The notes under the pieces were generated by a model. That model worked only from the letters and a program-made list of their open reading frames with translations, did not search any database and was not told where the DNA came from. Both the position numbers and the translations under genes were made by a program. A stretch of 12,452 nt of DNA. Source: Arthrobacter sp. GTDB taxonomy: Bacteria > Actinomycetota > Actinomycetes > Actinomycetales > Micrococcaceae. Positions within the stretch are counted from its first letter, which is position 1; every line of letters begins with the position of its first letter. This document shows, one piece after another, positions 1 through 5,950 of this stretch. The stretch covers positions 1-12,452 of the forward strand of contig JAODMS010000152.1 in assembly GCA_025464925.1 (NCBI GenBank), read 5' to 3'.

Positions 1-619
1 GCGTGGTCAGCTCGTCGAAGGCGAACATGATGTCCGCGCCGATCCGGTGCTGGACGTTCATGGAGATCTCGGGGCTGAAACGGTGCCGGTCGCCGTTGAG
101 GTGGCTCTTGAACCAGACGCCGTCCTCATCCACATGGGCCAGGCGTTCCTTGCCGGGTGCGACGGCGTCGTCGGGCCCGGAATTGTCCACCGATTTCATG
201 TCGATGACCTTCTTGAAGCCGGAGCCCAGGCTCATCACCTGGAAGCCGCCGGAGTCGGTGAAGGTGGGGCCGGGCCAGTTCATGAAGGCGCCGAGGCCGC
301 CGGCCTCATCCAGGATCTCCGCGCCCGGCTGGAGGTACAGGTGGTAGGCGTTGGCCAGGACGGCCTGGGCGCCCAGCTCCGCGATCGATTCCGGCAGCAC
401 CGACTTGACCGTGGCCTTGGTGCCGACGGCGATGAACGCCGGCGTCTGGATCTCGCCGTGCGGCGTGGTGATGGTGCCGGTGCGGCCCAGGAACTCCCCG
501 CCGTTGGCGGCGACCTGCTCGGCGGACGGCAAGCAGCTTTCGCTCAGGCGTTTTCCCACCCGGAAGGAGAACTGCGACTGCTGGGTCGGCGAGGCTGCTG
601 GTTCAGGATTGGCTGGCAC
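1..619 (-). CDS. tgt: Queuine tRNA-ribosyltransferase, N-terminal part (truncated by window edge)
   Basis: About 206 codons of a minus-strand frame open through the left edge, so the C-terminal part, including the nucleophilic Asp and zinc site known for this family, is outside the window. TGT exchanges guanine for a queuine-type base at wobble position 34 of GUN-anticodon tRNAs in the cytoplasm. Diagnostic stretches seen are GRTGTITTPHGEIQTPAFI, VLANAYHLYLQPG, FTDSGGFQVMSLG (the Asp corresponds to the general base region of known TGTs), FSPEISMNVQHRIGADIMF and the following FDELT (substrate-binding Asp). The start is a GTG at 617-619: the frame has a stop at 653-655 upstream and no other usable start before codon 21. 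There is no clear Shine-Dalgarno. A -10-like CACACT lies 6 nt before the GTG, and the GTG sits inside a perfect 8-bp inverted repeat. The first ~35 residues look like a poorly conserved extension. The family call is firm; the start is moderately sure. Confidence 0.93.
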   Translation of the reverse strand, partial: MPANPEPAASPTQQSQFSFRVGKRLSESCLPSAEQVAANGGEFLGRTGTITTPHGEIQTPAFIAVGTKATVKSVLPESIAELGAQAVLANAYHLYLQPGAEILDEAGGLGAFMNWPGPTFTDSGGFQVMSLGSGFKKVIDMKSVDNSGPDDAVAPGKERLAHVDEDGVWFKSHLNGDRHRFSPEISMNVQHRIGADIMFAFDELTT

Positions 620-636
620 GGTTCCAGTGTGCCAGC
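612..636 (-). promoter_or_regulatory. Hairpin burying the tgt start codon
   Basis: On the minus strand GCTGGCAC (636-629) and GTGCCAGC (619-612) form a perfect 8-bp stem around a 9-nt loop (628-620). The GTG start codon is the first three bases of the second arm. The stem begins 16 nt after the TAA of the upstream SRPBCC gene. It could be a translational control hairpin, a weak terminator for the upstream gene, or a palindromic operator. No U-tract follows, and the sequence alone cannot decide. Confidence 0.45.
626..631 (-). promoter_or_regulatory. Candidate -10 element for a leaderless tgt transcript
   Basis: CACACT (minus strand) carries the A2 and T6 that matter most in a -10 hexamer and is separated from the GTG by exactly 6 nt (GGAACC). 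That is the spacing expected when transcription starts at or next to the start codon. It has no recognisable -35. It is weak alone and gains weight only because four other genes in the window share the same arrangement. Confidence 0.25.
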
Positions 637-652
637 TAACATCCGCCGCGCC

Positions 653-1378
653 TTAGTGCAGCGGCTCGGATGTGGGGTAGTTCTCAGCCCGCCACTTGTC
701 CCAGTCGCTGCGGACGGCCTCCAGCGCGTGGGCGCCCAGATCGTAGGTGGAGACGATCACGAGGGAGCCGCCGTCGGGCCGGACGTCCGGGATGGCGGGC
801 TGGTCCGCCACGATCACCAGGCCCTCCCCGTGCTCGGCATAGCTGTGCACGGTCAGGCCCACCTGGTGGTCGCTCCGGAACCACACCTTGCCCGAGATTT
901 CCTCGCCGGTGGCCAGGGTGAGCGAGTAGGGTTCCCCGGGAGCCGGGACATCGCTGAGCCCGAGTTGCTCGATGGCGGACCCCTCGGTGCCGGGCACGGA
1001 GAAGAAGGCCGTCCGCCGTCTGCCGTGCGGGTGCCGCTCCAGCGCGAAGCGCAGCTGCTGGAGGAATGTCAGCCAGCCCTGGGTGATGTCCTCGTCCCAG
1101 GCGGCCCACTCGGAATCATGGTCGATGGCGGCCCGGGTGACACTGACCTCTGTGCCCGTGGGGACCGGGGTGAGGGTGAAGACGTCGCCGCCGTCGACCA
1201 CCAGGGAGGTGTGGTCCGCGCCCTCGATCACATTGGGGCTGAAGTAGATCTCATTGATCTCGGCGGCCTGGTCGTCAGCCTCCCAGCCGTGCCACTGTGC
1301 CAGCTTGGAGGGTTCGCGCAGCATGGTCCAGACGTGCTGCGCGTCGGAGTTGATCACAACGCTCAGATTGTTCGTCAT
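653..1378 (-). CDS. SRPBCC / AHSA1-like domain protein
   Basis: A 241-residue protein with no signal peptide or membrane segment, so presumably cytoplasmic. Residues 1 to about 125 look like an SRPBCC (Bet v1-like, START-type) fold: an opening strand LSVVINSDAQHVWTMLREPSKL, the strand TSLVVDGGDVFTLTPVPTGTEVSV in overlapping pieces, and a long C-terminal helix GWLTFLQQLRFALERH. Residues about 130-241 look like a second, shorter copy with another closing helix (GAHALEAVRSDWDKWRAENYP), so this may be a tandem SRPBCC protein. Family members bind hydrophobic ligands or act as Hsp90-cochaperone-like proteins; no substrate can be inferred here. The ATG at 1376-1378 lacks a Shine-Dalgarno but has TAGATT exactly 6 nt upstream, which favours a leaderless start. 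The gene ends 33 nt before tgt in the same direction. The fold is fairly sure; the function is unknown. Confidence 0.85.
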   Translation of the reverse strand: MTNNLSVVINSDAQHVWTMLREPSKLAQWHGWEADDQAAEINEIYFSPNVIEGADHTSLVVDGGDVFTLTPVPTGTEVSVTRAAIDHDSEWAAWDEDITQGWLTFLQQLRFALERHPHGRRRTAFFSVPGTEGSAIEQLGLSDVPAPGEPYSLTLATGEEISGKVWFRSDHQVGLTVHSYAEHGEGLVIVADQPAIPDVRPDGGSLVIVSTYDLGAHALEAVRSDWDKWRAENYPTSEPLH

Positions 1379-1384
1379 GGGCTG

Positions 1385-1390
1385 AATCTA
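1385..1390 (-). promoter_or_regulatory. Candidate -10 (TAGATT) for the SRPBCC gene
   Basis: TAGATT on the minus strand is followed by CAGCCC and then the ATG. TANNNT placed 6 nt from the start is the usual layout of leaderless actinobacterial promoters. No good -35 is visible at 16-18 nt. Confidence 0.45.
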
Positions 1391-1436
1391 CAACGGCCCG
1401 CCATGCCGGGGTAGAGGCAAGCGGCTTCCGGGAGCG

Positions 1437-2483
1437 TCAGGAGCGGACGGACTCGAGTTCGTTGCCGATCCGGCGCTCCAGCTCGGGCGCGCCGATGGTT
1501 TCCGAGCCTCCGTGGGCGCGCAGGAACAGCAGCGCCTCGAGCCGCAGGAGCCGCCAATCGCGTTCCGCATCCGGATTCGAGTTGTCGATGGAGCGGAAAA
1601 TTTCCTTGTCGTACAGGTTCGGCTCGTTCAGCGAACGCTGGCGCACCTTGGCGTTGATGCGGGCCTTGAACGGGTCTGTTTCCATGGCGTCGGGCGCACG
1701 GAGGAATCTCTCGTAGACAGCGGCGCGTTCTTCCTGCCCCAGCTGGCGGCAGATGTAGCTGGACAATGCCAAGGTCGCCTCCACCGAGGCCCAGCGGCCG
1801 GGGTTGCCATCGAAGGGCAGGACATTGAGCAGGTCCGCGACGGCGAGGGCGTTCTCGGCGTCCTTGAGGGTGATGAACAGCTCATGCGCCAGATCGCTGA
1901 GGTCCTTGAGGCAGCTGCCGGACTTGGTGTTGATGCCCTTGGCCAGCCGTTCGCTGAGCAGCAGGACGCCGACGGCACCCGGGTGGGCCTCTGCCGCGGC
2001 TTCCACCACGGATTCCGGGGCGCCGACGGGCGCGGGGATGAGAGCCAGGTCCGCGTCGCTGGTGCCGATCGCGGCGGGCGGAGTGGCAGGCAGGGGAGGC
2101 ACGACGACGGCGGGAGCCGCTGCGGCGCTGCCGTCCTCCTCCGGGAGGTGCCCACGGGGCTGCGCCGGGGGGACGTCGACGCCGGACGGGCCGGGGGCCG
2201 GTTCTGCGGTCCCTGCGCCGTCCGTGGTTGCTGCGGATTCTGTGGTCTCCGCGCTGAGCTCAGCCGCCGTGATCCGGACCGACGAGCCGGCGGCAATCCG
2301 CAGTGCGCCGCCGCCGGTGAGGGTCGCCAGAACCATGGCGGGCGTGCCGAAGTCGTCCGTTTCGACGTCAACGCGCAGGATTTCGGCGGAGCGGTTCCCC
2401 TCGGGCAGGAGCAGGTGATCGCCGGCCTGCAGAGATCCAGCCTGCTGTTCGCTGTAGGCCGGGGAGGCTGGGGGGTGGGTCAT
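1437..2483 (-). CDS. Hypothetical three-part protein with helical C-terminal domain
   Basis: A 348-residue protein that I do not recognise with certainty; it may belong to an actinobacterial DUF family (DUF6707 comes to mind, unverified). Three regions are visible. Residues ~18-75 form a small beta-rich module (AGDHLLLPEG, then alternating strands such as PAMVLATLTGGGALRI). Residues ~76-160 are an Ala/Pro/Gly-rich linker that is probably disordered. Residues ~165-348 are helical, with TPR-like spacing (DLAHELFITLKDAENALAVA; ATLALSSYICRQLGQEERAA; FLRAPDAM) and a charged end. There is no signal peptide or membrane span. The ATG is supported by AAGGA (2494-2490) with a 6-nt spacer. A possible -10, TAGACT, lies at 2524-2519. 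It is a stand-alone gene 130 bp downstream of the Nudix-fold gene. It is clearly coding: it has high third-position GC and good domain texture. Confidence 0.8.
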   Translation of the reverse strand: MTHPPASPAYSEQQAGSLQAGDHLLLPEGNRSAEILRVDVETDDFGTPAMVLATLTGGGALRIAAGSSVRITAAELSAETTESAATTDGAGTAEPAPGPSGVDVPPAQPRGHLPEEDGSAAAAPAVVVPPLPATPPAAIGTSDADLALIPAPVGAPESVVEAAAEAHPGAVGVLLLSERLAKGINTKSGSCLKDLSDLAHELFITLKDAENALAVADLLNVLPFDGNPGRWASVEATLALSSYICRQLGQEERAAVYERFLRAPDAMETDPFKARINAKVRQRSLNEPNLYDKEIFRSIDNSNPDAERDWRLLRLEALLFLRAHGGSETIGAPELERRIGNELESVRS

Positions 2484-2489
2484 CGGGAG

Positions 2490-2524
2490 TCCTTAAATTC
2501 TCTTGCGGTCCACCCAACAGTCTA
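2490..2524 (-). promoter_or_regulatory. Candidate -10 and Shine-Dalgarno of the hypothetical gene
   Basis: On the minus strand TAGACT (2524-2519) is a plausible -10. About 24 nt downstream, AAGGA (2494-2490) is a Shine-Dalgarno 6 nt before the ATG. The -35 region is not convincing. Unlike several neighbours, this gene appears to have a conventional leader. Confidence 0.35.
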
Positions 2525-2572
2525 CAAAGCCGGGTGCGCGAAGTCGGGGACGCCGGCGTTCCCTCGAGCGTC

Positions 2573-2607
2573 CCGGGCCGCTCGGCGGCTGTGCCCGGGC
2601 GGCCCGG
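2573..2607 (-). terminator. Strong GC hairpin after the Nudix-fold gene
   Basis: Arms 2573-2585 and 2595-2607 pair over 13 positions (one G-U wobble) around a 9-nt loop. The hairpin begins 6 nt past the TAA at 2614-2616. No T-run follows on the minus strand, as is common for actinobacterial hairpin terminators. It probably separates the Nudix-fold gene from the hypothetical gene downstream. Confidence 0.55.
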
Positions 2608-2613
2608 AGGCGC

Positions 2614-3153
2614 TTAGTTGCCGACGCCCGCGAAGGCCAGCGCCTGTCGGATCAGGGCGCCGCGGCCACCGCTGAATTCCAGCTGCACGTCCGAACTCAT
2701 GACCTCCTGCGGCGTCATCCAGGTGAGCTCAAGGGCGTCCTGCCGCGGCTCGCACTCGCCGGTGACCGGGATGACGTAGGCCAGTGACACCGCGTGCTGG
2801 CGGTCATCGGTGAAGCCGGTGTGGGACGGGGAGGGAAAGTATTCGGCCACCGTGAACGGCACCGGACTGATGGGCAGCTGCGGGAAAGCCAGCGGACCGA
2901 GGTCCTTTTCCATGTGGCGGAGCAGCGCGGCCCGGATGGTCTCGCGGTACAGCACACGGCCCGAGACCAGGGAGCGGACCATGGTGCCGTCTTCATCGGC
3001 CTGCAGCAGGGTGCCGACCTCGTTCACGAACCCGAGGGGATCCAGCCGCACCGGAACGGCCTCGACATAGACCATGGGCAGCCGGCTGCGCGCCTCAAAC
3101 AGATCGTCGTCGGAGAGCCAGCCAGGATTGGGGTCAGGGGTGCGAACGTTCAT
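2614..3153 (-). CDS. Nudix-fold (DUF4916-type) protein with degenerate Nudix box
   Basis: A 179-residue cytoplasmic protein resembling the actinobacterial Nudix-hydrolase-like DUF4916 family: GWLSDDDLFEARSRLPMVYV at the N-terminus, a central GTLLQADEDG, then GRVLYRETIRAALLRH and a C-terminal LELTWMTPQEV. Nudix enzymes hydrolyse X-linked nucleoside diphosphates using the box G-x5-E-x7-R-E-U-x-E-E-x-G-U. Here the aligned stretch (residues 65-87) keeps G65, E71, R79 and G86, but the metal-binding REUxEE reads R-H-M-E-K-D. Classical pyrophosphohydrolase activity is therefore doubtful, and a binding or regulatory role is possible. The ATG is preceded by TAGAAC at 6 nt and has no Shine-Dalgarno. 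The gene is followed by a strong hairpin. The family assignment is from memory and fairly sure. Confidence 0.85.
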   Translation of the reverse strand: MNVRTPDPNPGWLSDDDLFEARSRLPMVYVEAVPVRLDPLGFVNEVGTLLQADEDGTMVRSLVSGRVLYRETIRAALLRHMEKDLGPLAFPQLPISPVPFTVAEYFPSPSHTGFTDDRQHAVSLAYVIPVTGECEPRQDALELTWMTPQEVMSSDVQLEFSGGRGALIRQALAFAGVGN

Positions 3154-3159
3154 GGTTAA

Positions 3160-3165
3160 GTTCTA
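3160..3165 (-). promoter_or_regulatory. Candidate -10 (TAGAAC) for the Nudix-fold gene
   Basis: TAGAAC (minus strand) sits 6 nt before the ATG with no Shine-Dalgarno between (TTAACC). This matches the leaderless layout seen at other genes here, although its last base departs from T. Confidence 0.3.
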
Positions 3166-3265
3166 CCGCATCCCCGCCGGAAGCCCGCGCCGGCGCGAGG
3201 CAACCCCGCCCGCGGCCGCCACTATTGCGTGCAGGGCGTCCTTGCCGGCCCCTGCCCCGCAGCGG

Positions 3266-3997
3266 CTAGGACGGATGCCTGGCGGCAACCCAAATGGTCG
3301 GGGTCGTTTTCGCTGCCCGGCCGGCTGCATCAGGGTTGGCCACATGCAGGGAGCGGCCATATGCCTCTTCGGTCATGCTCACCTCGTGTCCCGCGGCGGT
3401 GAGCCGGTCCCGCAAGGCGTCCAGGTCGCCGTCGTACTCGAAGCCCAGGCCGGACCGCGGCGGGCCCAGAGCGGGACGCACCATCAGAACCCCGCCGTTC
3501 TTGGCGGTGAAATCAGCCGTCTCATCGTCGTCAGGCACGGGACGGAAACGGGCGCCCATGCTCTGCAGCGTTTCGGCGGCCGCGGCACCATCCTCGGTGA
3601 ACCAGACTTCGACGACGGCGAGCGCCGGGTCAGCGTCCGCGGAGCCGGCGGCGCGGGCGGCCTTGTCGGCCAGGAAGGTGAAGCCGTCGCCGCCGGTGAT
3701 GCGGCAGGACTCGCCGTGCTCCGCCTGGATGAGCTCGGCCGGGGTGTTTCCGGATCCGGTGCCGGCTTGGTTGGTGCGGCGGGCGAACTCCGCGGGGTCG
3801 CGCACTTCGACGCCGAATGCGGTGGTGCCGTCCGCGGCAGAACCGTCCGCGGCGCGGCGCAGCGCCAGACGGCCGGAGCCGGCGTCGAATTCCCGCGAAT
3901 CGGTGCCGCCTGCGGTCTTCACCAGGCCCAGATCGGTAAGGAGACGTTCCCAGTGGTCCAGGCGGGAGCTGAAGTGGATGGGACGGACACGCAGCAT
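3266..3997 (-). CDS. VOC family (glyoxalase/bleomycin-resistance fold) protein
   Basis: A protein of about 243 residues with two vicinal-oxygen-chelate-like halves. The first (from MLRVRPIHFSSRLDHWERLL) carries the typical opening strand and helix LLTDLGLVKTAGG, then LALRRA and FGVEVRDPAEFARR. The second begins near LAVVEVWFTEDGAAAAETL, with FTAKNGGVLMVRPALG and LGFEYDGDLDALRDRLTAAGHEV. VOC proteins include glyoxalases, dioxygenases and antibiotic-binding proteins; the metal ligands are not clear here, so no reaction is proposed. An in-frame ATG six codons upstream (4015) exists, but the ATG at 3997 is preferred because GGGGAGAAG (4009-4001) lies just before it, with 6 nt between GGAG and ATG. 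It is divergent from the YdeI-family gene. The sequence between it and the Nudix-fold gene (3154-3265) shows no further gene. Confidence 0.85.
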   Translation of the reverse strand: MLRVRPIHFSSRLDHWERLLTDLGLVKTAGGTDSREFDAGSGRLALRRAADGSAADGTTAFGVEVRDPAEFARRTNQAGTGSGNTPAELIQAEHGESCRITGGDGFTFLADKAARAAGSADADPALAVVEVWFTEDGAAAAETLQSMGARFRPVPDDDETADFTAKNGGVLMVRPALGPPRSGLGFEYDGDLDALRDRLTAAGHEVSMTEEAYGRSLHVANPDAAGRAAKTTPTIWVAARHPS

Positions 3998-4049
3998 TGG
4001 CTTCTCCCCGTACATCGGATCGATGGTGACATGGCCATAATGCCACGCC

Positions 4050-4077
4050 TTGAATCAGCCCGCTCCCATAGCAGAAT
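4050..4077 (+). promoter_or_regulatory. Promoter of the YdeI-family gene, probably leaderless
   Basis: TTGAAT (4050-4055) and CAGAAT (4072-4077) are separated by 16 nt, and the -10 lies exactly 6 nt before the ATG at 4084. No Shine-Dalgarno is present, so transcription probably starts at or beside the start codon. This is the best-formed of the leaderless-type promoters in the window. Confidence 0.5.
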
Positions 4078-4083
4078 GGTGCC

Positions 4084-4683
4084 ATGGCTGCTGACCTTGA
4101 GGAACTGCTGGTGCAGGACGCAGCCGCGTGGCGGGCGTGGCTGGAGGCGCACCACGCGGATAGCCCCGGCGTGTGGCTGGTGCTGCACAAGAAGGGCGGC
4201 GCGGCCACGGAGCTGGACTACGACGCCGCTCTCGACGAGGCGCTGTGCTTCGGCTGGATCGACGGCCAGGCCAGGCGCCGCGACGAGGACAGCTATCTCC
4301 AGCGGATGACCCGCCGCAGGCCCAGAAGCCCCTGGTCGGCGCGGAACGTGGACCACATTCAGCGCCTCGAGGCTGCCGGAAGGCTGACCGCGGCCGGCCG
4401 CGCCGCCGTCGAGAGCGCCAAGGCGGACGGCCGCTGGGAAGTGGCCTATGCGGGAGCAGCGGCGGCGGAGCTTCCCGCGGACCTGGCCGCAGCGATTGCC
4501 GCCGAGCCGCGGGCGCAGGCCATGTTCGACGTCCTGACCTCGGTGAACCGGTACGCCTTGATCTACCGCACCAACGCCGTGAAGCTGGCCTCGACCCGGG
4601 AACGGAAAATCGCCGGATTCGTGCAGATGCTGGTCCGGTATGAAACCCCCTACCCCCAGACCAGACGGCCCCAGGGCCCGTAG
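4084..4683 (+). CDS. YdeI/OmpD-associated family protein
   Basis: A 199-residue protein of the YdeI/OmpD-associated (bacteriocin-protection, COG4430-like) family. The hallmark EALCFGWIDGQARRRDEDSY follows an N-terminal helix AAAWRAWLEAHHADSPGVWL and an LDYDAALDEAL stretch. RRRPRSPWSARNVDHIQRLEA and GRLTAAGRAAVESAKADGRW are also typical. The C-terminal half carries the usual helical segment ending in RERKIAGFVQMLV. The biochemical role is not settled; family members are linked to resistance to cationic peptides or polymyxin in enterics. No signal peptide is seen. The ATG at 4084 has no Shine-Dalgarno but a promoter 6 nt away. It diverges from the VOC gene and converges with the iron importer, with hairpins between. 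Confidence 0.88.
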   Translation: MAADLEELLVQDAAAWRAWLEAHHADSPGVWLVLHKKGGAATELDYDAALDEALCFGWIDGQARRRDEDSYLQRMTRRRPRSPWSARNVDHIQRLEAAGRLTAAGRAAVESAKADGRWEVAYAGAAAAELPADLAAAIAAEPRAQAMFDVLTSVNRYALIYRTNAVKLASTRERKIAGFVQMLVRYETPYPQTRRPQGP

Positions 4684-4685
4684 CC

Positions 4686-4710
4686 GCGGGCGCCGCCCGC
4701 AAACCGGTTT
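4686..4710 (+). terminator. Hairpin after the YdeI-family gene
   Basis: GCGGGC (4686-4691) and GCCCGC (4695-4700) form a perfect 6-bp stem with a GCC triloop, starting 2 nt after the stop. It is followed by the palindrome AAACCGGTTT (4701-4710). It is GC-rich and has no long U-tract. It probably ends the plus-strand transcript and may also block read-through from the opposing iron operon. Confidence 0.4.
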
Positions 4711-4737
4711 CCCGCGCTCCCAGCCGTGATGCCCCTT

Positions 4738-4756
4738 GGCCTGGTGGCGGCAGGCC
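4738..4756 (-). terminator. Hairpin at the end of the iron-transport operon
   Basis: GGCCTG (4738-4743) and CAGGCC (4751-4756) are perfectly complementary around a 7-nt loop and abut the fbpC stop codon directly. No T-tract follows on the minus strand, so it is a candidate terminator or mRNA 3'-end stabiliser. Confidence 0.4.
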
Positions 4757-5950
4757 TCAGTCCTGCGCCAGATCCTCCAGCGGAAAGGCCACGGCCTCGC
4801 CGACCACGCGCAGGCACAGCTCGGTTCCCGGCCGGGCAATGGAGGCGTTCCAGTGCCGGATGGTGATGATTTCACCGCCGCCGGGGTAGCGGTGGTCGGC
4901 CACGGCCCCTTCTGCGAGGACCGGCGGGACGTCGAGCTTGAGGCGCACGGTGGTCTCCGGGCCGAAGTAGTCGGTATCCACCACGACGCCGCGGATGGGT
5001 CCGTCTTCGGCGATGCGGATCTGCTCGGGGCGCAGCATCAGCTGGACGCGGCCCTGGGCCGGAGGCCGGCGCACGGGGATCCCGCCCAGCGAACACGTGG
5101 CGAGGGAGCCTTCCATCCAGGCATCGAGGATGACGGCGTCGCCGAGGAATTCGGCGGTGGCGCGGTCCGCCGGGCGGGTGTAGACCACGAACGGGTTGCC
5201 GATCTGCGCCAGTTTCCCCTCACGCATCACCGCCACCTGGTCCGCGAAGGACAGGGCCTCGGCCTGGTCGTGCGTCACCAGGATCGTGGTGACGCCGGCG
5301 TCATGGAGTACCTTCCCCACGGCCCGGCGGGTAGCCACCCGCAGGCCTGCGTCCAGCGCGGAGAACGGCTCGTCCAGCAGCATCAGCTCCGGCTCGCGGG
5401 CCAGGGCCCGCGCCAAGGCGACCCGCTGCTGCTGCCCGCCGGAGAGCTGATGGGGCCGGCGTCGGGCCATGGCCGGGTCAAGGGCCACCATTTCCAGGAG
5501 CTCGCTGATCCGGGCCTTGACGGCCCGGTGCCCGCCGGGGAGCTTGGAGGCGTCGAGGCCGAAGGAGATGTTCCGGCCGACGTTCAGGTGCGGGAACAGG
5601 GCGCCGTCCTGCGCCACGTAGCCGACGTGGCGTTTGTGGGCCGGGACCCAGAGGCCGTCGTTGCCTGCCACCTTGCTGCCGTTGAGCGAGATGCTGCCGG
5701 TGTCAGGGTGCTCGAAGCCGGCAATCAGCCGCAGGAGGGTGGTCTTGCCGGAGCCGGACGGGCCGACGATCGCCGTCGTTCCGCCCTTGGCCACCGAGAG
5801 GTTGACGCCCCGGAGGACGGGCTGGGAACCGAAATTCTTCGTGACAGCTTCGATCTCCAGGTGGTTGTTGGTGCTGGTCGCCACGGACGTGGCGACCCGC
5901 GGTTCCGGAAGCCGGGAGGGGGCATTCCGCAGGGAGGGAGAATCGGTCAC
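4757..5950 (-). CDS. fbpC: Ferric iron ABC transporter ATP-binding protein
   Basis: A 397-residue ATPase that powers the Fe3+ importer at the inner face of the membrane. All ABC motifs are intact: Walker A GPSGSGKTT (63-71), Q-loop Gln in YVAQDGALFPHL (114), signature LSGGQQQR (169-176), Walker B LMLLDEP (189-195), D-loop SALD (197-200) and switch His in VTHDQ (227). The C-terminal ~130 residues (from about VMREGKL, with LMLRPEQI) form a TOBE-like regulatory region, as in the FbpC/PotA group. The first ~30 residues are a Ser/Pro-rich extension before the usual start LEIEAVTKNFG. The GTG start (5948-5950) overlaps the fbpB stop as GTGA, implying translational coupling. Third gene of the operon. 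Thiamine, putrescine or sulfate transport are alternatives for such ATPases, but the Tyr-rich lipoprotein and the iron box favour iron. Confidence 0.92.
   Translation of the reverse strand: MTDSPSLRNAPSRLPEPRVATSVATSTNNHLEIEAVTKNFGSQPVLRGVNLSVAKGGTTAIVGPSGSGKTTLLRLIAGFEHPDTGSISLNGSKVAGNDGLWVPAHKRHVGYVAQDGALFPHLNVGRNISFGLDASKLPGGHRAVKARISELLEMVALDPAMARRRPHQLSGGQQQRVALARALAREPELMLLDEPFSALDAGLRVATRRAVGKVLHDAGVTTILVTHDQAEALSFADQVAVMREGKLAQIGNPFVVYTRPADRATAEFLGDAVILDAWMEGSLATCSLGGIPVRRPPAQGRVQLMLRPEQIRIAEDGPIRGVVVDTDYFGPETTVRLKLDVPPVLAEGAVADHRYPGGGEIITIRHWNASIARPGTELCLRVVGEAVAFPLEDLAQD

Noticed and set aside
47..1414. Plus-strand open frame of 455 codons opposite tgt and the SRPBCC gene
   Set aside because: Its protein is low in recognisable motifs and rich in Gly/Val/Arg/His, typical of antisense frames in high-GC DNA. 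The opposite strand carries clear tgt and SRPBCC proteins.
1512..2675. Plus-strand open frame of 387 codons opposite the hypothetical gene
   Set aside because: The minus-strand protein has a Shine-Dalgarno, a sensible domain layout and a helical C-terminal half. The plus frame is Gly/Arg-rich and runs through the intergenic hairpin.
3163..3360. Small minus-strand frame between the VOC and Nudix-fold genes
   Set aside because: It overlaps the VOC C-terminus, is Arg/Pro/Ala-rich, and lacks a ribosome binding site.
3266..4015. Upstream ATG at 4015 as start of the VOC gene
   Set aside because: The GGGGAG ribosome binding site lies between this ATG and the one at 3997, so the latter is the better start.
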